Assembly (NCBI RefSeq): GCF_000938305.1 | Contig: NZ_JYMT01000031.1 | Location: 124,001-188,000, forward strand | Reading direction: 5' to 3' | Origin: Bradyrhizobium sp. LTSP885 | Lineage (GTDB): Bacteria > Pseudomonadota > Alphaproteobacteria > Rhizobiales > Xanthobacteraceae | Length of the DNA: 64,000 nt | The notes under the pieces: generated by a model | What the model saw: only the letters and a program-made list of their open reading frames with translations | Database searches by the model: none | What the model was told of the DNA's origin: nothing | Position numbers and translations under genes: made by a program | Shown here: positions 58,003 to 64,000 of the stretch, piece by piece | Layout: every line of letters starts with the position of its first letter | Position numbering within the stretch: the stretch's first letter is position 1

Positions 58003-58563
58003 TCAGTCGCTCCGCTTCTTGCCGCCGTCGAACACGGCCATGCCGGCCGCGGGATCGAGATCGGTCTCGGTCGCCTCGGTCAGGCGCGCCATCATCATGT
58101 AGAAGCCGAGGGCTATGATCGCCTCGACGATCTCCTGCTCGCTGAAATGCTGGCGCGCGCCGGCAAAGGCGGCATCGCCGACGCGGACCTTCTCGACGAC
58201 CTCGCGGCCGAACACCAGCAGCGCGCGCTCCGCCCCATTCAATGCCGCGCCGCTGTAGTCTGCGCGCTCCACCGCATCGATCTGTGCTTGTGTCACGCCG
58301 ACGCCGAGCGCGATCGGCACATGCTGGCGCCATTCGTAAGCACCGCCTTCGAGCTGCGCTGCCTGCAGGATCAACAGCTCGCGATTGACCGCCGAGAGCT
58401 TCTGCTTGTGCAGGATCGAGTTGCCGAGCCGCATCGCCGGGATCATGTTGGCCTCGGCATGGGCCATCATGCGGAAGATGTTGAGCTTGACCGGCATGCG
58501 GTCGAACGAGGCGCGGATGTCGCCTCCCGTCGTCTCCGGATCAATCAGGGGCAGCCTTGCCAC
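58003..58563 (-). CDS. carboxymuconolactone decarboxylase (AhpD-fold) family protein
   Basis: 186 residues from the GTG at 58563, with GGGAGAGAC upstream. The all-helical AhpD fold is indicated by NRELLILQAAQLEGGAYEWRQHVPIALGVG and EQEIVEAIIALGFYMMMARL. There is no CxxC, so it is not a peroxidase-type AhpD; it more resembles carboxymuconolactone decarboxylase relatives with Glu/His active residues. Probably co-transcribed with the SDR. The longer open frame to 58695 has no better start. Confidence 0.85.
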   Translation of the reverse strand: MARLPLIDPETTGGDIRASFDRMPVKLNIFRMMAHAEANMIPAMRLGNSILHKQKLSAVNRELLILQAAQLEGGAYEWRQHVPIALGVGVTQAQIDAVERADYSGAALNGAERALLVFGREVVEKVRVGDAAFAGARQHFSEQEIVEAIIALGFYMMMARLTEATETDLDPAAGMAVFDGGKKRSD

Positions 58564-58791
58564 GCGTCTCTCCCTTGGTTTCTTCTTGTCCGGAATTCCG
58601 GTTCGTTTACCACCTAGAGCAACAGGCCGGCGGAGATCAAGCCAAGCGCCAAGCACTGCCCAACAAGCATTGCCCAAATAGCGCGGTCCAGCCATGCGGT
58701 TCCGCGCTTGAAACGGCCGGCCCGGGCGGGCATAAGGACGGCGTCTCCCCTAAAAAATGCCCATAGCCCAAGGATTTGAGAAGGATTTACG

Positions 58792-60636
58792 ATGCCCGCC
58801 TATCGCTCCCGCACAACCACCCACGGCCGCAACATGGCGGGTGCACGCGGCCTCTGGCGCGCCACCGGCATGAAGAACGAGGATTTTGGCAAGCCGATCA
58901 TCGCGGTGGTCAATTCCTTCACGCAGTTCGTACCGGGCCATGTGCATCTGCAGAACCTCGGGCAACTTGTCGCGCGCGAGATCGAGAAGGCTGGCGGCGT
59001 CGCAAAGGAGTTCAACACCATCGCGGTCGATGACGGCATCGCGATGGGCCATGACGGCATGCTCTACAGCCTGCCCTCGCGCGAGCTGATCGCCGACAGC
59101 GTCGAATACATGGTCAACGCGCATTGCGCCGACGCGATGGTCTGCATCTCCAACTGCGACAAGATCACGCCCGGCATGCTGATGGCGACGCTGCGGCTGA
59201 ACATCCCGACCGTGTTCGTCTCGGGCGGCCCGATGGAGTCGGGCAAGATCGTTCTCAAGGGCAAGAAGCGCGCGGTCGACCTGATCGACGCCATGGTGGC
59301 AGCGGCCGATTCCAACGTCACGGACGAAGAAGTCGACGTGATCGAGCGTTCGGCCTGCCCGACCTGCGGCTCCTGCTCGGGCATGTTCACGGCGAACTCG
59401 ATGAACTGCCTGACCGAGGCGCTCGGCCTGGCGCTGCCCGGCAACGGTTCGGTGCTGGCAACCCATGCCGACCGCAAGAGCCTGTTCGTCGAGGCCGGTC
59501 ATCTGATCGTCGACCTCGCCCGCCGCTACTATGAACAGGACGACGCCAAGGTGCTGCCGCGCAACATCGCGAACTTCAAGTCGTTCGAGAACGCGATGAC
59601 ACTCGACATCGCGATGGGCGGCTCGACCAACACCGTGCTGCATCTGCTCGCCGCCGCGCGCGAGGGCGAGGTGCCGTTCACGATGACCGACATCGACCGT
59701 CTGTCGCGCAAGGTTCCCGTGCTGTGCAAGGTCGCTCCCTCGGTGCCTGATGTGCACATGGAAGACGTGCATCACGCCGGCGGCGTGATGGCAATCCTCG
59801 GCGAGCTCGATCGCGCCAGGCTGCTCACGACCGACGGGCCGACGGTGCACACTGCGACCCTAGACGATGCGCTGAACCGCTGGGACATCGTGCGGACCAC
59901 GAGCGAGAAGGTGCGCAATTTCTACATGGCGGCACCAGGCGGCGTGCCGACCCAGGTAGCATTCAGCCAGGATCAGCGCTTCGACGACGTCGATCTCGAC
60001 CGCGCCACCGGCTGCATCCGCAACGCCGAGCACGCTCATTCCAAGGACGGCGGTCTCGCCGTGCTGTTCGGCAACCTCGCCGAGGACGGTTGCATCGTGA
60101 AGACCGCGGGTGTCGACCAGAGCATTTTGAAATTCTCCGGCCCAGCCCGCATCTTCGAGAGCCAGGACGCGTCGGTCGACGCCATCCTGGGCAACAAGGT
60201 GAAGGCTGGCGACGTCGTGCTGATCCGCTATGAGGGGCCGCGCGGCGGCCCGGGCATGCAGGAGATGCTTTACCCGACCAGCTATTTGAAATCGAAGGGC
60301 CTCGGCAAAGACTGCGCGCTAATCACCGATGGCCGCTTCTCCGGCGGATCGTCGGGTCTGTCGATCGGTCACGTCTCGCCGGAAGCCGCCGAAGGCGGTT
60401 TGATTGGCCTGGTCGAGGAAGGCGATGTGATCGAATTCGACATCCCGAACCGCAAGGTCAATCTCAAGGTCGCGGATGCCGAACTCAAGCGCCGCCGCGA
60501 GGCGATGGTCGCGAAGGGCAATGCGGCGTGGAAACCGGCGGCGCCGCGCAAGCGCGCCGTCTCGACTGCGCTGAAGGCCTATGCGGCATTCGCCAGCAGC
60601 GCGGCAAAGGGCGCGGTGCGCATCCTGCCGGAGTGA
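58792..60636 (+). CDS. ilvD: dihydroxy-acid dehydratase IlvD
   Basis: 614 residues, the E. coli IlvD length. Cluster ligands are seen in ISNCDKITPGM and CPTCGSCSGMFTANSMNCL, and the N-terminus MPAYRSRTTTHGRNMAGARGL is typical. It dehydrates dihydroxy-isovalerate and dihydroxy-methylvalerate in branched-chain amino acid synthesis; the cysteine set is of the [4Fe-4S] type. AAGGA precedes the ATG. A housekeeping gene, not obviously linked to the neighbours. Confidence 0.95.
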   Translation: MPAYRSRTTTHGRNMAGARGLWRATGMKNEDFGKPIIAVVNSFTQFVPGHVHLQNLGQLVAREIEKAGGVAKEFNTIAVDDGIAMGHDGMLYSLPSRELIADSVEYMVNAHCADAMVCISNCDKITPGMLMATLRLNIPTVFVSGGPMESGKIVLKGKKRAVDLIDAMVAAADSNVTDEEVDVIERSACPTCGSCSGMFTANSMNCLTEALGLALPGNGSVLATHADRKSLFVEAGHLIVDLARRYYEQDDAKVLPRNIANFKSFENAMTLDIAMGGSTNTVLHLLAAAREGEVPFTMTDIDRLSRKVPVLCKVAPSVPDVHMEDVHHAGGVMAILGELDRARLLTTDGPTVHTATLDDALNRWDIVRTTSEKVRNFYMAAPGGVPTQVAFSQDQRFDDVDLDRATGCIRNAEHAHSKDGGLAVLFGNLAEDGCIVKTAGVDQSILKFSGPARIFESQDASVDAILGNKVKAGDVVLIRYEGPRGGPGMQEMLYPTSYLKSKGLGKDCALITDGRFSGGSSGLSIGHVSPEAAEGGLIGLVEEGDVIEFDIPNRKVNLKVADAELKRRREAMVAKGNAAWKPAAPRKRAVSTALKAYAAFASSAAKGAVRILPE

Positions 60637-60638
60637 TC

Positions 60639-60657
60639 GGCGTTACTCTGTAACGCC
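60639..60657. terminator. hairpin between convergent ilvD and small gene
   Basis: GGCGTTAC-TCT-GTAACGCC, perfect 8-bp stem with a 3-base loop, 3 bases after the ilvD stop and just before the end of the opposing gene. No T-run, but its position suits a bidirectional terminator. Confidence 0.5.
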
Positions 60658-60660
60658 AGA

Positions 60661-60873
60661 TCAGGCGTGAACGTCGGCCGCATCGATCCGGATGCGGTCG
60701 GCATGCAGCGACCAGTCGCACAGCGCCTGCTGCTCGCAGAATTTCAGTTTTGCGATTTCCGTCGCCTGGCCTTCGCTCAAAGCATCGATTTCGAGCGAAC
60801 CCTGGCAGACCTCGCGCTCGCGGCCGTTACCGCCGAGCACGTCCTTCATGAACTGGACGACAAAGCGCGACAT
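60661..60873 (-). CDS. small conserved-type hypothetical protein (70 aa)
   Basis: 70 residues starting MSRFVVQFMKDVLGGNGRE, preceded by GGGGAGG at a good distance. Mixed alpha/beta character with two cysteines, no signal or membrane span. I do not recognise a family. Convergent with ilvD. Confidence 0.6.
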   Translation of the reverse strand: MSRFVVQFMKDVLGGNGREREVCQGSLEIDALSEGQATEIAKLKFCEQQALCDWSLHADRIRIDAADVHA

Positions 60874-60990
60874 GGAATCCTCCCCGCTACGCCGTAGCAT
60901 CGGATCGACTCACATTAGCACTAGCGCTGGGACGGGTGAGATTAAATCAGTGCGACGGATGCGCGAAAAGCGCAGGCAGGACAGCTGTCC

Positions 60991-61098
60991 TTACGCGCCA
61001 GCCTGAGGCAGGCTGGCGGCGGCGATCGCGACGATCTGCGCAATGCGGCGGCCGATCCTGGCCGGAGCTGCGCGGAGAAATGTCTGGACCTGTCGCAT
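60991..61098 (-). CDS. possible 35-aa cationic amphipathic peptide
   Basis: ATG at 61098 with AAGGA 8 bases upstream; the peptide begins MRQVQTFLRAAPARIGRRIA and ends in an Ala-rich stretch, net positive. An inverted repeat (CGCCAGCCTG-AGG-CAGGCTGGCG, 60996-61018) overlaps the 3' end and could be its terminator. No homology can be claimed; a chance frame in GC-rich DNA is possible. Confidence 0.3.
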   Translation of the reverse strand: MRQVQTFLRAAPARIGRRIAQIVAIAAASLPQAGA

Positions 61099-61523
61099 GA
61101 TCAAGTTCCTTCCGTGCCCGGAAGCGGTCGGGCACAGAGCGAACATGGCGATATCAGGCTAAGTCGTCGATATCTCAGGGAAAATAACAACGGACGCGTT
61201 GTCGGGCGCGTGTTTGGCAGTGGGTTTGTTGCTGCAATTGGGCTCGTGACGAAGAATATCTTCTCCAGGGCTTCTGAGCCACATGACGCAGTCGCGCGCG
61301 TCTGTGCTCGCGAGTCAGGGACGCGCCGATGGCAGGGTTCCCTCCCCCGTTGCGAGGGGCGGGTTCGCCTGCGCTATTTCGGAATAATGGAAGAATGCCG
61401 CTGAGTTGCCCGACGTGTCAAGCTGCCGTGTCGAACGGGCAGCCCGTGGCTACTTTGCATGGGGTTGTTTTCGACATTTTGGCAGCGCGCCCGGGCTTGT
61501 CCCGACTGATGAGCGCCTCCGCC
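61099..61523. other. intergenic stretch without a recognised gene
   Basis: No frame here matches a family or has a good ribosome site. The 61400-61480 segment (with CATGGGGTTGTTTTCGAC) has a composition unlike the neighbouring genes and resembles intergenic repeat remnants, but I cannot place it. Confidence 0.4.
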
Positions 61524-62573
61524 CTACCCAGGAGCAAACCCGAACGCCTTCTCGAACCGCTTCGCATACACGGGCCAGACCTCCGGATTGATAATGCGCG
61601 GCGGGCGCTTGCCGTCCAGCGCGTCGAGGATCTGTTCGGCGGCGATCTTGCCCATGTTGATCCGCGCCTCGCGGGTGACGCCGGCGGTGTGCGGGCTTGC
61701 CAGCACATTGTCGAACTGCAGCAGCGGATGATCCGGCGGCGGCGGCTCCTTGTCCCAGACGTCGAGGCCGGCGCCGGCGATACGCTTTTCACGCAGCGCC
61801 GCTTCCAGCGCCTTCTCGTCGTGGATGAAGCCGCGCGCGGTGGTGACGAAATAGGCGTGCGGCTGCATCAGCGCGAATTCGCGGGTGCTGATCATGCCGC
61901 GGCTCTTGTTGTCCAGCGGGCACGAGATCGAGACGAAATCGGCGCCGCGGAAGAGATCGTCGAGTTCGACCTTCTCCCCGCCGCGCTTCGCCATCTCCTC
62001 GGCCGTGAGATAAGGATCGTAGGCGATCACCTTCATGTGCAGCAGCCCCTTGCAGAGCTCGGCAATACGACGCCCGACATTGCCGAGGCCGACGATGCCG
62101 ACGGTCTTCTCGTTCAACTCGTTGCCGATCAGATCGTTGCGGTTGACGTTGGGCTCGCGCCTAAGCCTTCGGTCCGACTGGATGATCCGCTTCGACAGCG
62201 TCAGCATCATGCCGAGCGCGTGCTCGGCGACCGAATTGGCGTTGCCGCCGGACTGGTTGACGACAAGCACGCCCGCCGCGGTGCAGGCATCGACATCGAC
62301 GGGATCGAACCCCGCGCCGTTCGACGAGACGATCAAGAGGTTCGGCGCGCGCTTCAACAGCTCGGCATGGGCATGGAAGTGCGGCGCCAGTTCGTCGCGC
62401 GCAGCACCAATCTGGTAGGCATGCGCATCGGCGAGAACCGGCGCAAAGGCCGCCTCCGGCGTATCATTCTCGAGACGGTCGAGCCGGACGTCCGGGCGTT
62501 TCTTGAGGATGTCGACATAGATCTCGTGGGCGAGATATTTGACGTAGAACACGCGCTTGTTGTTGACGGTCAT
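61524..62573 (-). CDS. D-isomer-specific 2-hydroxyacid dehydrogenase
   Basis: 349 residues from the ATG at 62573. NAD motif VGIVGLGNVGRRIAEL, the substrate-binding arginine region and the catalytic histidine segment (PPPPDHPLLQFDNVLASPHTAGVTREA) are intact, as in phosphoglycerate dehydrogenase/hydroxypyruvate reductase-like enzymes. It oxidises or reduces a 2-hydroxy or 2-oxo acid. Substrate unknown; downstream of the TctC-type binding protein on the same strand. Confidence 0.9.
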   Translation of the reverse strand: MTVNNKRVFYVKYLAHEIYVDILKKRPDVRLDRLENDTPEAAFAPVLADAHAYQIGAARDELAPHFHAHAELLKRAPNLLIVSSNGAGFDPVDVDACTAAGVLVVNQSGGNANSVAEHALGMMLTLSKRIIQSDRRLRREPNVNRNDLIGNELNEKTVGIVGLGNVGRRIAELCKGLLHMKVIAYDPYLTAEEMAKRGGEKVELDDLFRGADFVSISCPLDNKSRGMISTREFALMQPHAYFVTTARGFIHDEKALEAALREKRIAGAGLDVWDKEPPPPDHPLLQFDNVLASPHTAGVTREARINMGKIAAEQILDALDGKRPPRIINPEVWPVYAKRFEKAFGFAPG

Positions 62574-62601
62574 GTCTTCGGGCAACCTTCAGTTTGGGAT
62601 G

Positions 62602-63567
62602 TCATTCCGCCTTCATGCCGGCGGCCTTGATGATCGACCCCCATTTGTCGTAGTCGGCGTGGATCTTGGCATCGAATTTTTCCGGCGTGCTGCCGATCGG
62701 GATCGCGCCGAGCTTGCCGAGCCGTTCCTTGACAGACTCGGTATTCAACGCTGCGACGAAATCGCGCGAAATTTTGGTGACGAGATCAGCGGGCATGCCG
62801 CCAGGCCCGAGCAGGCCCCACCACACTTCGGTGTCGTAGCCCGGCACGGTCTCGGACATGCTGGGAACATCGGGCAAAAAGGGCGCGCGCGAGGCCGTCG
62901 TCACCGCAAGCGCACGGACGGTGCCGGCCTGCAACTGCCCGATCGATTCCGGACCGTTGTTGAACGACATCGGAATCTGTCCCCCGAGCAGATCGTTGAT
63001 CGCGGGCATGCCGCCCTTGTAGGGGATCGCGCTCAGATCGATCTTCGCCAAATTGTTCAGAAGTTCACCGGCCAGATGCGTCGAGGTGCCGTTGCCGGCA
63101 TGGGCATAGGTCAGGCTGCCGGGCTTCGCCTTGGCCGCGGCGATGACGTCGCCGACCGATTTGAACGGTGAATCGGCGCGCACCAGCAGCACGTTCGGCG
63201 ACGATGCCAGCAGCGAGATCGGTGAAAAATCCTTGAACGTGTCGTAGGGCAGCTTTGGATACAGGAACGGATTGGTGGCGTGGCCGCTGGCCACCATGAT
63301 CAACGTGTAACCATCCGGTGCCGAGGTCGCGATCGTCTGCGAGGCGATCACCCCGCCGGCGCCCGGCCGGTTCTCGACCACGATCGATTGCCCCCATGTC
63401 TTGGAGACCGCGTCGGCGAGTGTGCGGGTGAGCACGTCGACGCCGCCGCCCGGCGGATAGGGGACGAGGATGTGCACGGATTTCGCCGGGAAGGGCTGGG
63501 CGGATGCGAGGCCGGCGGCGATCATCGCCGCTACCGCAATGGCCGTCCGCCAGATCCACCCGGCCAT
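62602..63567 (-). CDS. Bug/TctC-family tripartite tricarboxylate transporter binding protein
   Basis: 321 residues with a signal peptide (AAMIAAGLASA-QPFPAKS) and the family hallmarks VHILVPYPPGGGVDVLTRTLAD, VVENRPGAGGVIA and PYKGGMPAINDLLGGQ. Bug proteins bind carboxylates in the periplasm for TTT transporters, but most, like this one, have no TctA/TctB genes beside them. Co-directional with the 2-hydroxyacid dehydrogenase 28 bp downstream. Confidence 0.92.
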   Translation of the reverse strand: MAGWIWRTAIAVAAMIAAGLASAQPFPAKSVHILVPYPPGGGVDVLTRTLADAVSKTWGQSIVVENRPGAGGVIASQTIATSAPDGYTLIMVASGHATNPFLYPKLPYDTFKDFSPISLLASSPNVLLVRADSPFKSVGDVIAAAKAKPGSLTYAHAGNGTSTHLAGELLNNLAKIDLSAIPYKGGMPAINDLLGGQIPMSFNNGPESIGQLQAGTVRALAVTTASRAPFLPDVPSMSETVPGYDTEVWWGLLGPGGMPADLVTKISRDFVAALNTESVKERLGKLGAIPIGSTPEKFDAKIHADYDKWGSIIKAAGMKAE

Positions 63568-63736
63568 GCACGCCTCCCACGCTTATTGTTACCGTCTGTA
63601 TCGCACGCCGGATCGGCACAGGTAATCGCCGAAATCCGCAGGTCGCATTGCGGCCGGGGCATGTTGACAATCCCGCCCACCGCGTCAAGTTTTGCCCGCA
63701 AGCGGCCGTCTGCGTCGCGCGATCAGGGAGAACAGG

Positions 63737-64000
63737 ATGGCGGCCGCCTCGCCCAAGGACACGACGTCCCCACCGACCTGGCACGGCATCGTGCAGCAGA
63801 CGCTGAAGCGCAACGAGATCCGGCTGGTGCCTTACGTGCCCGACCGGGTGCTGACCACGCTGATCAAGAACCTGCACGCCGATCCTTACTTCACCACGTT
63901 CCCGACCGCGCGCGAGGAGGAGGCCGTCGGGATCGTCTCCGGCGCCTGGATGGCCGGGATGCGCAGCACGGTGCTGATGCAGACATCGGGCTTCGCCACG
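63737..64000 (+). CDS. ThDP-dependent decarboxylase-like protein, sulfopyruvate/phosphonopyruvate type (5' part)
   Basis: 88 codons from the ATG at 63737 to the window edge, with AGGGAG ahead. The translated start (TWHGIVQQTLKRNEIRLVPY, then TAREEEAVGIVSGAWMAGMRSTVLMQTSGFA) matches the pyrimidine-binding half (with the ThDP glutamate in REEEAVG) of sulfopyruvate/phosphonopyruvate decarboxylase alpha-like proteins. It would decarboxylate a 2-oxo acid, with a partner subunit probably just outside the window. Divergent from the TctC-type gene. Confidence 0.8.
   Translation, partial: MAAASPKDTTSPPTWHGIVQQTLKRNEIRLVPYVPDRVLTTLIKNLHADPYFTTFPTAREEEAVGIVSGAWMAGMRSTVLMQTSGFAT

Noticed and set aside
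58792..60636. Dehydratase considered as a sugar-acid (Edd/pentonate) dehydratase serving the lactonase operon
   Set aside because: Length, N-terminus and cysteine pattern follow biosynthetic IlvD, and the gene is on the other strand, with no shared control visible.

Overview
The window looks like a chromosomal segment of a Bradyrhizobium-like alphaproteobacterium (Nitrobacteraceae). The reasons are the very high GC content with long antisense reading frames, a red-type (form IC) RuBisCO operon, ChvE/Ggu-type sugar uptake, many solute-binding-protein transporters, a CoA-dependent anthranilate pathway, and several families of short inverted intergenic repeats of the kind common in that group. 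No rRNA, tRNA, CRISPR array, phage or transposase gene was seen. The organism assignment is inference from gene content.

Layout. 1-11.1 kb: a COG0523 GTPase (cut by the left edge) behind a YtcJ-type amidohydrolase, a LuxR regulator, a serine beta-lactamase-like hydrolase, a dienelactone hydrolase divergent from a GlxA/AraC regulator, and a LacI regulator next to a divergent pair (Baeyer-Villiger-type monooxygenase and a Leu/Ile/Val-type binding protein) whose shared intergenic region holds a perfect 18-bp LacI-type palindrome. 11.2-16.1 kb: chvE-gguA-gguB multiple-sugar importer plus an inositol-monophosphatase-family gene. 16.5-26.4 kb: the Calvin-cycle operon cbbFPTALSXY, transcribed leftward, with divergent cbbR. 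26.4-30 kb: a TonB-dependent siderophore receptor, a PepSY membrane protein and a 64-aa membrane protein. 30.5-36.4 kb: a hybrid PAS histidine kinase, an NTF2-like protein, and a TetR regulator divergent from an EmrA/EmrB-type efflux pair.

36.4-46.6 kb is a catabolic cluster that I read as the aerobic CoA-dependent anthranilate (2-aminobenzoate) pathway: a CoA ligase, a 770-aa fused flavin monooxygenase/old-yellow-enzyme reductase, an SDR, an enoyl-CoA hydratase, a RidA-type imine/enamine deaminase, a PhzS-like flavin monooxygenase, a cupin, a Liv-type binding protein and a MarR regulator. The ligase gene and the fused oxygenase operon share an identical 15-bp core of an AT-rich inverted repeat upstream, which suggests one regulon.

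46.9-58.6 kb: an AraC regulator, an alpha/beta hydrolase, then a leftward carbohydrate importer operon (two permeases, one binding protein, one double ATPase) in which one permease is fused to an SMP-30/strictosidine-synthase-like lactonase and is followed by a second SMP-30-like protein that has lost the usual metal ligands. A LysR regulator is divergent from it, followed by an SDR and a carboxymuconolactone-decarboxylase-family protein. 58.8-64 kb: dihydroxy-acid dehydratase, small proteins, a D-2-hydroxyacid dehydrogenase, a Bug/TctC-type binding protein and the start of a sulfopyruvate/phosphonopyruvate-decarboxylase-like gene running off the right edge.

The most unusual items are the permease-lactonase fusion with its degenerate partner, the anthranilate-CoA cluster with an embedded RidA and a shared operator, and the palindromic regulatory sites that link regulators to neighbouring genes.
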